NCBI RefSeq assembly: GCF_022758885.1
Contig: NZ_JALEBH010000001.1
Location: 1,054,001 to 1,118,000 of the forward strand
Direction of reading: 5' to 3'
Source: Sphingobium sp. BYY-5
GTDB lineage: Bacteria; Pseudomonadota; Alphaproteobacteria; Sphingomonadales; Sphingomonadaceae
Length of the DNA: 64,000 nt
Shown here: piece by piece, positions 9,455 through 17,902 of the stretch
Position numbering within the stretch: position 1 is the stretch's first letter
Layout: each line of letters opens with the position of its first letter
Made by a program: the position numbers and the translations under genes
The notes under the pieces: generated by a model
Database searches by the model: none
The model's input: only the letters and a program-made list of their open reading frames with translations
Told to the model about the DNA's origin: nothing

Positions 9455-10560
9455 GCCATTCCCATCGGCAGCAGGATGCGGAAGCTGGACTCTCCCGCCT
9501 CCGCGTCGCGCGCATATTGGACGAAACCGCTCATGTCGCGAACCAGCTTGTCCACCAGCGCCAGGCCCAGCCCTTGCCCGTCGCGCTTGCCGGTGATGAA
9601 GGGATTGAAGAGATGGTCGAGAATATGTTCGGGCACGCCGGGTCCATTGTCGATAACGAGGATTTCGATTGGCAGCACCGCGCTGCCCTTGCCGTCACCA
9701 ACCACGACCGAGACGCCATGGCGGAAGGCGGTTTCCACACGGATGCGCGGCTTGGCGACATGCTCCAGCGCCTCGGCGGCATTTTTGAGCAGATTAATCA
9801 TCACCTGCACCAGCGCATCGTCATTAATGTTGGCGAATGGTAAAGATGGATCATAATGCTTTATGATCTTTATATTTTTTGCAAATCCTGCTGCTGCAAT
9901 ACCCGCCGCCCGATCGATCAGGGGATAGATGTTGCCGGGGTGGCATTCCAGCGTGCGGTCGGTCGTGAAATCCTGCATCCGGTCGATGAGGGCCGCGATC
10001 CGGTCCACCTCGTTGCAGATGAGCTGGGTCAGCGCCGCGTCGCGCCCGCCATGGCTGGATTCCAGCAATTGCGCCGCGCCGCGAATGCCCGATAGCGGGT
10101 TCTTGATCTCATGCGCCAGGATCGCGGCCGCGCCCATGGCGGAACGGGCGCCCCCCGACGATCCGCGATGGCCGATCTTGCGCGCCTGGCTCTGGGCATG
10201 GAGCGACACGACGCGCCAGCCCTCATGGTCGACGATCGGCGCGATCATCAAGTCCACTTCCATCTCGGCGGTGCGGCCGGCATGAACCTTGATATCATAG
10301 GCGGCGATCGGCTTGTTGCTGTGCCAGATGTCGAAACGCGCGCCGGCTTCGGCGATGCGGATCGTACGCGCTATATCGCTGCCGATGATCGCCGATCGCG
10401 CCATGTTGAGCAGCGTTTCCGCGCGGACATTGGCGTCGGCGATGCTGTTGTCCGGCTTCACGACGAGCGTCGCGACCGGCAACGCGGTCATCTGCTCACC
10501 CAATGATGGCCCGTCCTGCTGCACGCGAAGCGGCGGGGCGGACGACAGCGCCACTGTCAT
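9451..10560 (-). CDS. ntrB: nitrogen sensor histidine kinase NtrB
   Basis: Soluble kinase/phosphatase acting on NtrC under PII control. An N-terminal PAS-like domain (about residues 20-125) precedes the phospho-acceptor His150 in AHEIKNPLSGIRG. The ATPase domain has NLLKNAAEA, DNGPGVP and GQGLGLALV. No membrane segment is seen, as usual for NtrB. The start overlaps the dusB stop by 4 bp and the stop overlaps the ntrC start by 4 bp, a tightly coupled three-gene set. Confidence 0.96.
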   Translation of the reverse strand: MTVALSSAPPLRVQQDGPSLGEQMTALPVATLVVKPDNSIADANVRAETLLNMARSAIIGSDIARTIRIAEAGARFDIWHSNKPIAAYDIKVHAGRTAEMEVDLMIAPIVDHEGWRVVSLHAQSQARKIGHRGSSGGARSAMGAAAILAHEIKNPLSGIRGAAQLLESSHGGRDAALTQLICNEVDRIAALIDRMQDFTTDRTLECHPGNIYPLIDRAAGIAAAGFAKNIKIIKHYDPSLPFANINDDALVQVMINLLKNAAEALEHVAKPRIRVETAFRHGVSVVVGDGKGSAVLPIEILVIDNGPGVPEHILDHLFNPFITGKRDGQGLGLALVDKLVRDMSGFVQYARDAEAGESSFRILLPMGMA

Positions 10561-11579
10561 GCCGCCTTGCGCAACTCCGCCGGATCAAGGCCGCTGGCGA
10601 TCAGCGGTTCATAGAAGCGGGCGAGCATGTCGAGCACCTTTTCCGCTTCCGGTTCCTGGTTCACGGCGTTGCGGAACTCAGCCGATCCGGTCAATCCCTT
10701 GGTGTACCAGCCGATATGTTTGCGGGCCATATTGACGCCGGTGTAATTATCATAATGATCGAGCATTGCGTGATAATGCTCTATAATCACTCGATATTGC
10801 TCCGCCAGAGACGGATCAGGCAAGCGCGTGCCATCGGCCAGCCAGGCCATGACCTGACCGATCAGCCAGGGCCGGCCATAGGCCCCGCGGCCGATCATGA
10901 CGCCATCGGCGCCGCTCTGTTCCAAGGCCGTATCCGCATCCTCGATCGAGCAGATGTCGCCGTTGACGATGACCGGCAGCTTCACCGCATCCTTGACCGA
11001 CCGAACGAAGGCCCAATCAGCGCTGCCCTTGTACATCTGGCAGCGGGTGCGGCCATGGACGGTGATAAGCTTCGCGCCCAGATCCTCGGCAATATGGGCG
11101 AGTTCTGGGGCGTTGAGGCTGGAATGATCCCAGCCCATGCGCATCTTCACGGTCACGGGAACATCGACCGCCTCCACCGTCGCCTTGATGAGGGCGGCGG
11201 CCAGCGGCAGATCGCGCATCAACGCGCTGCCCGCATCGCCATTGACGACCTTCTTCACCGGGCAGCCCATATTGATGTCGATGATCGCCGCGCCACGATC
11301 GGCATTGAGCTTGGCGGCGTCGGCCATTTCCGTGGGCGAACAACCGGCAAGCTGCATCGACACCGGCTCCTCCAGCGGATGCCAGGCGGCCTTTTGCAGC
11401 GACTGGCGGGTCTCGCGGATCATCGCCGCCGACGCGATCATCTCCGTCACGTTGAGGCCCGAGCCATAGCGGCGGACGAGCGTGCGGAAGGGCATGTCGG
11501 TGACGCCCGTCATCGGCGCCAGCACGACCGGCATGTCGATGGTCACTGGACCGATGGAGATGGGAGAAAGCCTGCGCAT
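10557..11579 (-). CDS. dusB: tRNA-dihydrouridine synthase (DusB/NifR3 type)
   Basis: FMN-dependent enzyme that reduces uridine to dihydrouridine in the tRNA D-loop. It is a TIM barrel with the N-terminal VLAPMTGVTDMPFR and the catalytic loop MGCPVKKVVNGDAGSAL, whose Cys is the general acid. Further family marks are HGRTRCQMYKGSADW, VNGDI and MIGRGAYGRPW. The start at 11579 (MRRLSPIS) is chosen over a longer open frame to 11693 that would overlap divergent ispDF. It heads the dusB-ntrBC-ntrYX operon, the order first known as nifR3-ntrBC in alphaproteobacteria. Confidence 0.95.
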   Translation of the reverse strand: MRRLSPISIGPVTIDMPVVLAPMTGVTDMPFRTLVRRYGSGLNVTEMIASAAMIRETRQSLQKAAWHPLEEPVSMQLAGCSPTEMADAAKLNADRGAAIIDINMGCPVKKVVNGDAGSALMRDLPLAAALIKATVEAVDVPVTVKMRMGWDHSSLNAPELAHIAEDLGAKLITVHGRTRCQMYKGSADWAFVRSVKDAVKLPVIVNGDICSIEDADTALEQSGADGVMIGRGAYGRPWLIGQVMAWLADGTRLPDPSLAEQYRVIIEHYHAMLDHYDNYTGVNMARKHIGWYTKGLTGSAEFRNAVNQEPEAEKVLDMLARFYEPLIASGLDPAELRKAA

Positions 11580-11713
11580 GATCTTTACTTTGATGAACTG
11601 CCTAAAAAACAGGCAGCCCTTAGCGGAAAATGGGTCCGGCGGCAAGCGAGCCTCCCTTGCCCCCAACAGAAGCGCACTTCCAGTCTGTCCCACGACCCGC
11701 TATGCGCCGCCCC

Positions 11714-12886
11714 ATGACATCAAACAGCAAGATCGTCGCGCTGATCGTCGCCGCGGGCCAGGGAAGCCGGGCGGGCGGGAGCGTCCCCAAGCAGTTCAGG
11801 ATGGTGGCGGGCCAGTCCGTTTTGGCGCACGCCTTTAACGCGCTGGCCGCGCATGGCGGGATCGACACCATCCATATCGTGTTGGGCGCGGAACAGGCAG
11901 AAACGGCACGCGCCTTGCTGGGCGATCGCGATGTCGCGTCCTTCATCACCGGCGCGGACAGCCGGCGCGGATCGGTCCGCGCAGGGCTGGAAGCGATCGC
12001 GGACAATGGTGGCGCGGATGTCGTGCTGATCCATGACGCGGCTCGCCCCTTCCTGCCGGCTGCCGTGATCGACCGGCTGCTGGTGGCGTTGGATGACGCA
12101 CAGGGCGCCATCCCCACCCTCCCCGTCGCCGACACGCTGGTACGTGGCGCGGATGGCGTGATGGCGGATGGCGTCGATCGGGCGAGCCTTCATCGCGTGC
12201 AGACGCCGCAGGCCTTCCGCTTCGACGCGATCCTCGCGGCGCATCGGGCATGGGATGATGCACAGGAAGCCACCGACGATGCGCAGATATTCCAGGCCTG
12301 GGGTCATGACGTCAACCTGGTGCAAGGCGATGAAAGGCTTGAGAAATTGACCTATGACCGGGATTTCGCCCGCGCCGAAGAGCGACTGGCGACACCGCGC
12401 AGCACGCGCGTCGGCATGGGCTATGACGTCCATCGCCTCGCCCCTGATGAAGAGCTTTGGCTGGGCGGCATATTGGTCCCGCACGATCGCGGCCTGGCCG
12501 GACACAGCGACGCCGACGTGGCCCTTCACGCGATCGTGGACGCCATTCTCGGCGCGTTGGCGGAGGGTGATATCGGCAGCCATTTCCCGCCCTCCGATCC
12601 GCAATGGCGCGGCGCATCCTCCGACCGTTTCCTCGCCTATGCGCGTGATCGGGCGACGGCGCGGGACGGCATGATCGAGCATATCGACCTGACGATCATC
12701 TGCGAAGCGCCCAAGATCGGTCCGCATCGCGACGCCATGCGCTCGCGGATTGCCAGCATATTGGCGATCCCGCTCGACCGTATCAGCGTCAAAGCGACCA
12801 CCACCGAGAAACTGGGGTTTGCCGGCCGGGGCGAAGGCATCGCCGCGCAGGCGGTTGCCACCCTCTCCCTCCCCGCGCTATCCTGA
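11714..12886 (+). CDS. ispDF: bifunctional IspD/IspF isoprenoid enzyme
   Basis: Fusion of two non-mevalonate pathway enzymes. The N-terminal half is IspD (2-C-methyl-D-erythritol 4-phosphate cytidylyltransferase) with the nucleotide motif VAAGQGSRAGG, HDAARPF and VADTL. The C-terminal half is IspF (MECDP synthase) with GYDVHRL, GHSDADV and FPPSD metal/active-site segments, ending at GEGIAAQAV. The start at 11714 (MTSNSK) is used; an in-frame ATG at 11702 is possible. It is divergent from dusB and lies 4 bp before pncC. Confidence 0.96.
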   Translation: MTSNSKIVALIVAAGQGSRAGGSVPKQFRMVAGQSVLAHAFNALAAHGGIDTIHIVLGAEQAETARALLGDRDVASFITGADSRRGSVRAGLEAIADNGGADVVLIHDAARPFLPAAVIDRLLVALDDAQGAIPTLPVADTLVRGADGVMADGVDRASLHRVQTPQAFRFDAILAAHRAWDDAQEATDDAQIFQAWGHDVNLVQGDERLEKLTYDRDFARAEERLATPRSTRVGMGYDVHRLAPDEELWLGGILVPHDRGLAGHSDADVALHAIVDAILGALAEGDIGSHFPPSDPQWRGASSDRFLAYARDRATARDGMIEHIDLTIICEAPKIGPHRDAMRSRIASILAIPLDRISVKATTTEKLGFAGRGEGIAAQAVATLSLPALS

Positions 12887-12890
12887 CCTT

Positions 12891-13403
12891 ATGCCCGATA
12901 CCGTCCTTCCGACCCAATTGGTCGAACTCGCCGAAAAAGTCATCGTCGCCAATCGTCGCGCAGGACGCACGGTCGCGGTGGCGGAAAGCTGCACCGGCGG
13001 CCTCGTGTCGGCAGCGCTCACCGAAATCGCCGGCTCGTCCGAGGTGTTCGAAGCCGGTTTCATTACATATTCCAATGATATGAAGGCGAAACTTCTGAAC
13101 GTTTCGCATGATGTGCTTGATACATTTGGTGCGGTGTCCATCGCCACCGCCTGGGCCATGGCGCAGGGCGCGCTCAACATGAGCCATGCTCATGTCGCCG
13201 TCGCCATCACCGGCATTGCCGGGCCGGGCGGCGGCAGCGAGCAGAAGCCGGTTGGCACGGTCGTCTTCGCCCGTGCCGAACGCGGCGCCAGCCCCGACAA
13301 GGTCGTGGCCGACATGCATCATTTCGAGGATAATGGCCGGGGCGGCGTGCGGCTTCAGGCGGCGCTGTGCGCGCTGGAACTGCTGTTGCCCGAAGGCGCG
13401 TAA
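12891..13403 (+). CDS. pncC: CinA C-terminal family nicotinamide-nucleotide amidohydrolase
   Basis: Stand-alone 170-residue CinA C-terminal domain that deamidates NMN to NaMN in pyridine-nucleotide recycling. Signature segments are AVAESCTGGLVSAALT near the N-terminus, FITYSNDMK, and the glycine-rich GIAGPGGGSEQKPVGTV. The ATG lies four bases after the ispDF stop, so the two are co-transcribed. The 3' end overlaps the convergent START-domain gene by 49 bp. Confidence 0.93.
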   Translation: MPDTVLPTQLVELAEKVIVANRRAGRTVAVAESCTGGLVSAALTEIAGSSEVFEAGFITYSNDMKAKLLNVSHDVLDTFGAVSIATAWAMAQGALNMSHAHVAVAITGIAGPGGGSEQKPVGTVVFARAERGASPDKVVADMHHFEDNGRGGVRLQAALCALELLLPEGA

Positions 13404-13825
13404 AGCGCCGCCGCACGCGTTTCGAACGCACCGATCATCTTGCGCAGCGCCTTGTCGAAGAACTGACCGGCCAGCATTTCGAACAGCCGGTTCTTGAATT
13501 CGAACTCCACCTCGAAATCGACCAGCACCCCGCCCTGCCCGTCGTCACGAAAGCTCCACTCATTGTGGAGATGCTTGAGCGGGCCATCCAGATAATCGAC
13601 CCGAACATGGTCGGGCCGATGCTTGTGGACACGCGAGGTGAAGCTTTCCTTCACCCCCTTGAAGCCCACGATCATGTCGGCAACCATTTCCGTCTCGCTG
13701 TCGGAACGGACGCGGATAGCGCTGATCCATGGCAGAAATTCGGGATAGGCGGCGACGTTCGACACCAGGTCGAACATCTGCGTCGGCGTATAGGGAAGGT
13801 GGCGCGTCTCGTTATGCTTGGGCAT
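13355..13825 (-). CDS. COQ10/RatA-type START-domain protein
   Basis: A 156-residue START/polyketide-cyclase fold protein. In mitochondria and alphaproteobacteria the COQ10 branch binds ubiquinone, while the gamma-proteobacterial RatA branch was described as a ribosome-association toxin. Visible family marks are the N-terminal HNETRHLPYTPTQMFDLV, YPEFLPW, and the C-terminal amphipathic helix with FFDKALRKMIGAFETRA. The lipA stop is 7 bp upstream, so it is probably the second gene of a lipA operon. The last 49 bp overlap the end of convergent pncC. A toxin role is not supported here, since no antitoxin partner is seen. Confidence 0.88.
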   Translation of the reverse strand: MPKHNETRHLPYTPTQMFDLVSNVAAYPEFLPWISAIRVRSDSETEMVADMIVGFKGVKESFTSRVHKHRPDHVRVDYLDGPLKHLHNEWSFRDDGQGGVLVDFEVEFEFKNRLFEMLAGQFFDKALRKMIGAFETRAAALYAPSGNSSSSAHSAA

Positions 13826-13832
13826 GAAAGGG

Positions 13833-14783
13833 TCAGGCCTTCGTCGCCGCCTTGGCCAGTTGCGCCTCGCGCGCGGCCTTCATCTCGGCGAAATCCTTGC
13901 CCGCATGATAGCTGGAACGGGTCAGCGGGCTGGACGCCACCTGCAGGAAGCCCTTGGCCCGCGCAATGCCTGCATAGGCGTTGAACGCGGCCGGGGTGAC
14001 GAACTCCATCACCTTGGCGTGCTTGGGCGTGGGTTGGAGATATTGGCCCATGGTCAGGAAATCGATATCGGCCGAACGCATGTCGTCCATCACCTGATGG
14101 ACCTCCAGCCGCTCCTCGCCCAGGCCCAGCATGATGCCCGACTTGGTGAAGATCGACGGATCGAGCTTCTTCACCGACTCCAGCAGGCGCAACGACGCAT
14201 AATAGCGCGCGCCGGGGCGGATGGTCGGGTAAAGGCGCGGGACCGTCTCCAGATTATGGTTATAGACGTCCGGCCGGGCCGTGACGATCATCTCGACCGC
14301 GCGCTCATGCTTGTTACGGAAGTCAGGCGTCAGAATCTCGATCGTCGTGTTCGGCGTGGTCCGGCGCAGCGCCTCAATCACCTTGACGAATTGCGACGCG
14401 CCGCCATCGGGCAGGTCATCGCGGTCAACCGACGTGATGACGATATGTTCCAGCCCCATTTCGGCGCAGGCGTCGGCCAGATTCTGCGGCTCTTTGGGAT
14501 CGACCTTGCGCGGCATCCCGGTCTTGACGTTGCAGAAGGCGCAGGCGCGGGTGCAGACATCACCCAGGATCATCACCGTGGCGTGCTTCTTGGTCCAGCA
14601 TTCGCCGATATTGGGACAGGCCGCTTCCTCGCACACCGTGTTGAGGCCCTTGTCGCGCATCAGCTTGCGGGTCTCATGATAGGCGGGGCTGGTCGGCGCC
14701 TTGACGCGAATCCAGTCGGGCTTGCGGGCGCGTTCCGGGCTGGCGGGCTGACCGGGCACGGGGATCGGGCTGATGTCGTTCAT
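13833..14783 (-). CDS. lipA: lipoyl synthase
   Basis: Radical-SAM enzyme that inserts two sulfurs into octanoyl chains on lipoate-dependent enzymes. Both clusters' cysteines are visible: [12 protein letters not shown] for the auxiliary sacrificial cluster and CTRACAFC for the radical-SAM cluster. The conserved [11 protein letters not shown] end carries the Ser that ligates the auxiliary cluster. The start at 14783 (MNDISP) avoids a long unlikely N-terminal extension that would overlap the carbonic anhydrase gene. Confidence 0.97.
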   Translation of the reverse strand: MNDISPIPVPGQPASPERARKPDWIRVKAPTSPAYHETRKLMRDKGLNTVCEEAACPNIGECWTKKHATVMILGDVCTRACAFCNVKTGMPRKVDPKEPQNLADACAEMGLEHIVITSVDRDDLPDGGASQFVKVIEALRRTTPNTTIEILTPDFRNKHERAVEMIVTARPDVYNHNLETVPRLYPTIRPGARYYASLRLLESVKKLDPSIFTKSGIMLGLGEERLEVHQVMDDMRSADIDFLTMGQYLQPTPKHAKVMEFVTPAAFNAYAGIARAKGFLQVASSPLTRSSYHAGKDFAEMKAAREAQLAKAATKA

Positions 14784-14847
14784 GCGCCCCAGATAGCGAT
14801 GCTTGGGCCTACTTGCCAGTCCTGACTTTGTACGGCACACCCACGCC

Positions 14848-15486
14848 ATGAGCGACTTTGCCGACATGCTTCAGGGCTACCACCGCTTCCGCAACACCGG
14901 CTGGAACCAGCAGCGGGAGCGATGGGGCGAACTGGCCGAGGGGCAGAGCCCCAGGGTGATGGTGATCGCCTGTTCGGACAGCCGCGTCGATCCGGCCCAG
15001 ATTTTCGACACCAGCCCCGGCGAGATATTCGTTGTGCGCAATGTCGCGGCGCTGGTCCCTCCGTTCGAAACCAATCCCGGCCATCATGGCGTATCGGCCG
15101 CACTGGAATTCGCGGTGCAGGTGCTGAAAGTCGGTGAAATCGTCGTCATGGGGCACGGCAAATGCGGTGGTTGCAAGGCGGCACTCAGCCATGATCTGAA
15201 GGATGCGCCGCCGGGCGAAGGCGGCTTCATCCATAACTGGATCGAGCTGCTGGACGGCGCGCGCGACGTGGTAGTGGGCCGCTATGGCGAGCAACGCGAC
15301 CGCGATGTGGAGCGCGCCATGGAGCAGGAAGCCGTCAAGGTCAGCCTCGCCAATCTCCGCAGCTTCCCCTGCGTCCGGTCCAAGGAACGCAATGGCGAAC
15401 TCAAACTGATCGGCAGCTTCTTCGCCATCGCGGACGGACAGCTTCACATATTGGACGAAGCGAGCGGCGCCTTCTCCCCTGCCTGA
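14848..15486 (+). CDS. beta-class carbonic anhydrase
   Basis: Zinc enzyme for CO2/bicarbonate interconversion, 212 residues, cytoplasmic (no signal peptide). Zinc ligands are Cys42, His103 and Cys106 in ACSDSR and GHGKCGGC; the catalytic Asp44/Arg46 dyad is intact. The start at 14848 (MSDFADML) is used; the frame opens earlier at 14803 but without family similarity. It is divergent from lipA. Confidence 0.95.
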   Translation: MSDFADMLQGYHRFRNTGWNQQRERWGELAEGQSPRVMVIACSDSRVDPAQIFDTSPGEIFVVRNVAALVPPFETNPGHHGVSAALEFAVQVLKVGEIVVMGHGKCGGCKAALSHDLKDAPPGEGGFIHNWIELLDGARDVVVGRYGEQRDRDVERAMEQEAVKVSLANLRSFPCVRSKERNGELKLIGSFFAIADGQLHILDEASGAFSPA

Positions 15487-15518
15487 TCGAAAACCCGCCT
15501 GAACGAAAGGAAGCCGCC

Positions 15519-16292
15519 ATGGCGACACGACAGGAAGGCCGCGGCAACATTGCCCTGCTGATCGACGCGGACAATGCGTCGGCGGCGCATTTCGATTCGG
15601 TGATGACGGTGCTGGCCGAACTGGGGACGGTCAATATCCGTCGCGCTTATGGCAACTGGAGCAAGGCGACGCTCAAGGCGTGGGCCGCCCTTTCCATCAC
15701 CCAGGCGATCGAACCGCAGCAGCAGTTCGACCTGACCAAGGGCAAGAACGCCACCGACATGAAGATGACGATCGACGCGATGGACCTGCTGGCCAGCGGG
15801 CGCGTCGACGGCTTTGGCCTCATGTCCAGCGACAGCGACTTCACGCCACTGGTCACGCGCATCCGGCAGGATGGCATCCCGGTCTATGGTTTCGGCACGG
15901 CCAACACGCCCGAAGGCTTCCGCCGCGCCTGCACCCGCTTCATCGACGTCGCCGCCTTGGAATCGGCCGAAGTGCCGATCACGAAACCCACCGCGAAAAG
16001 GGCCGCCGGAGCCGCTTCAGCCAGACCTGCGCCGAAAAGCAGCGGAGAAATCAAGGCCAAGCCGGTCGATGCCGAGGTCGTGAAGCTGCTGATCGATGCT
16101 TATGATGCGGTGAAGCGCGACGAAAAGGGCTTCGCCTCGCTGGGCAGCGTCGGACAGTTGGCGGGCAATCGCTCCAGCTTCGACACGCGGAACTATGGGT
16201 ATAAGCGACTGTCGGACCTGGTGCGCACCATCCCCAATTTCCTGGTCGAAGTCCGCGAAGGTGGGCAGACATGGATCAAGCGGGTCCGCTGA
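15519..16292 (+). CDS. NYN-domain protein with C-terminal OST-HTH/LOTUS domain
   Basis: PIN-like NYN putative endoribonuclease (LabA/DUF88 type). The N-terminal domain shows the acidic metal-site pattern: LLIDADN (Asp16, Asp18), KNATDMKMTIDAMD and SSDSDFTPL. An Ala/Pro/Lys-rich linker (about residues 160-185) leads to an 80-residue LOTUS domain with FASLGSVGQ and NYGYKRLSDLV, a fold that binds RNA. The pairing suggests RNA recognition with cleavage. AAAGGAAG precedes the ATG. The target RNA is unknown. Confidence 0.9.
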   Translation: MATRQEGRGNIALLIDADNASAAHFDSVMTVLAELGTVNIRRAYGNWSKATLKAWAALSITQAIEPQQQFDLTKGKNATDMKMTIDAMDLLASGRVDGFGLMSSDSDFTPLVTRIRQDGIPVYGFGTANTPEGFRRACTRFIDVAALESAEVPITKPTAKRAAGAASARPAPKSSGEIKAKPVDAEVVKLLIDAYDAVKRDEKGFASLGSVGQLAGNRSSFDTRNYGYKRLSDLVRTIPNFLVEVREGGQTWIKRVR

Positions 16293-16313
16293 TGCCTGTC
16301 ATTTGCCCGCCGC

Positions 16314-16574
16314 TTGATGGTTCACGGCCGCGTCCAGGGCGTCTGGTATCGCGCCTGGGCGGCAGAAACAGCGTGTGGACTCGGTCTTGCCGGGTGGGTG
16401 CGCAACCGAACGGAAGGCGGCGTCGAAATGCTGTTACAAGGTGAAGCAGAAACGATAGAGCGCTTCATCATGTTGGCGCATGAAGGGCCATCGGCTGCGC
16501 AAGTGATGCGGATCGATACCACGGACGCAACAGTCCAGGCGCTCAACGGGTTCGAGAAACACCCGACGATCTGA
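16314..16574 (+). CDS. acylphosphatase
   Basis: Small (about 85 residues) enzyme that hydrolyses carboxyl-phosphate bonds. The signature GRVQGVWYRAWA carries the phosphate-binding Arg and GWVRNRTEGGVE carries the catalytic Asn. The start is either TTG at 16314 or ATG at 16317, 22-25 bp after the NYN stop, so the two may be co-transcribed. The N-terminus is a few residues shorter than usual because the frame closes at a stop at 16290. Confidence 0.9.
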   Translation: MMVHGRVQGVWYRAWAAETACGLGLAGWVRNRTEGGVEMLLQGEAETIERFIMLAHEGPSAAQVMRIDTTDATVQALNGFEKHPTI

Positions 16575-16728
16575 AGGATTTGGACTACAGAGCCGTTTCG
16601 ACCGGACGAGAGGACAGCCTCGCAACAATCCCCCAACTCCTGCTTTCCCCCCTCCTCTCCTTCCTTGTTTACCCCACCTTGCGGATCAGGCAGCCTGTCT
16701 TCGTCTTCCACGGCAAAGGGGACAGGTT

Positions 16729-17733
16729 ATGCGGATGAACGTGGCACCCATCATTGTCGGTATGGCATTGCTGGCTACAGGCGTGATCGCTGCTCGACCC
16801 GCATGGCGCTGGCCCGCCCTGCCAGCCGGAGTCATTGTTCCGTCCATCCCTGCCGATAATGACATGAGCGCCATCAAGGTCGCGCTTGGCCGTCGCCTCT
16901 TTTATGATCGCGCCTTGTCGCAGAATGGCAGCATGGCTTGCGCCGATTGCCATAGCCAGTCTCACGGTTTCAGCGATGGCCTGCCTACCCATATTGGCGT
17001 CACGGGAGAGATGGGCGTACGCAATGTTCCGGGCCTTGCCAACGTCGCCTGGCGCACAGGCTTCACGTGGATTGAGGCGGGCATCTCGACGCTGGAGGCA
17101 CAGGCGATGGTGCCGATGACCGGAACAAAGCCGGTCGAGATGGGCATGGCCGGCAACGATGCTGAACTGGCCCAGCGGCTAGATACCGATTCCTGCTACC
17201 GCCGCCTGTTCACGCAGGCGTTCCCGAATGCGAAGGGTGGCGCGACTTATGCGAAGGTGACGGCAGCGCTTGGCGCCTTCGAGCGAACCATGATTTCCTT
17301 TGGCAGCCCCTATGACCAGGGCAATCTTTCCCCGCTGGCACAAAAGGGAGCAGCGCAGTTCGCGGCGTCGGGTTGCGTCTCCTGCCATAGTGGTCAGGAT
17401 TTTACCGATGGAAATATTCATTATGTCGGGAGCGCCGCGCCGGGTGAGATCGACAACAGCGCCTATGGCGGCAAACCGCTACCACCCGGATTTGAACCGC
17501 CGCCCGAACGCTTCCGCACGCCCTCGCTCCGCAATGTCGCCGTGACCGGCCCATGGCTGCATGATGGGCAAAGCCCGACCATGGAAGCGGCGATTCGGCG
17601 TCATGCGGCGACGCAACTTGGCGATATCGAAATGCCCGCTCTGCTGGCGTTTCTCGATTCGCTGACCGATCGCGATTTCCTGAAGAACGCCGCCCTTGGC
17701 CCGCCGCCAGCCGCTTGCCCAACCGTCATCTGA
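16729..17733 (+). CDS. periplasmic di-haem cytochrome c peroxidase (CcpA/MauG family)
   Basis: A 334-residue protein with an N-terminal hydrophobic segment for export and two haem c sites, CADCH (71-75) and CVSCH (216-220). The family segments FYDRALSQNGSMACADCH, FRTPSLRNVAVTGPWLHDG and MEAAIRRH are present. It reduces hydrogen peroxide or acts as a MauG-like oxidant in the periplasm; sequence alone does not decide. A hairpin terminator lies directly downstream. Confidence 0.92.
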   Translation: MRMNVAPIIVGMALLATGVIAARPAWRWPALPAGVIVPSIPADNDMSAIKVALGRRLFYDRALSQNGSMACADCHSQSHGFSDGLPTHIGVTGEMGVRNVPGLANVAWRTGFTWIEAGISTLEAQAMVPMTGTKPVEMGMAGNDAELAQRLDTDSCYRRLFTQAFPNAKGGATYAKVTAALGAFERTMISFGSPYDQGNLSPLAQKGAAQFAASGCVSCHSGQDFTDGNIHYVGSAAPGEIDNSAYGGKPLPPGFEPPPERFRTPSLRNVAVTGPWLHDGQSPTMEAAIRRHAATQLGDIEMPALLAFLDSLTDRDFLKNAALGPPPAACPTVI

Positions 17734-17741
17734 CCAAAAAA

Positions 17742-17776
17742 AGGCCGATCCCAATGGGACCGGCCTGAAAGTTTTT
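17742..17776 (+). terminator. intrinsic terminator after the di-haem peroxidase gene
   Basis: The arms AGGCCG-ATCCC and GGGAC-CGGCCT form a GC-rich stem with one internal mismatch and a short AAT loop, followed by GAAAGTTTTT. It starts 9 bp after the stop codon at 17733. Confidence 0.75.
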
Positions 17777-17902
17777 AGGAGAGGATGCCTGAAAGGCCTG
17801 CCCTTTATGAAATGTTAGCGTCACCATCGCAAGTGCGAAACAACCGTTTGCGGTTGCAAAAATTGCAACATGGTTGTCCCATACGCAATCAGCCGTGGCC
17901 GA

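Noticed and set aside
13355..13825. RatA toxin of a toxin-antitoxin pair
   Set aside because: The protein is of the COQ10/START type beside lipA, with no RatB-like partner; a ubiquinone-binding role is more likely.
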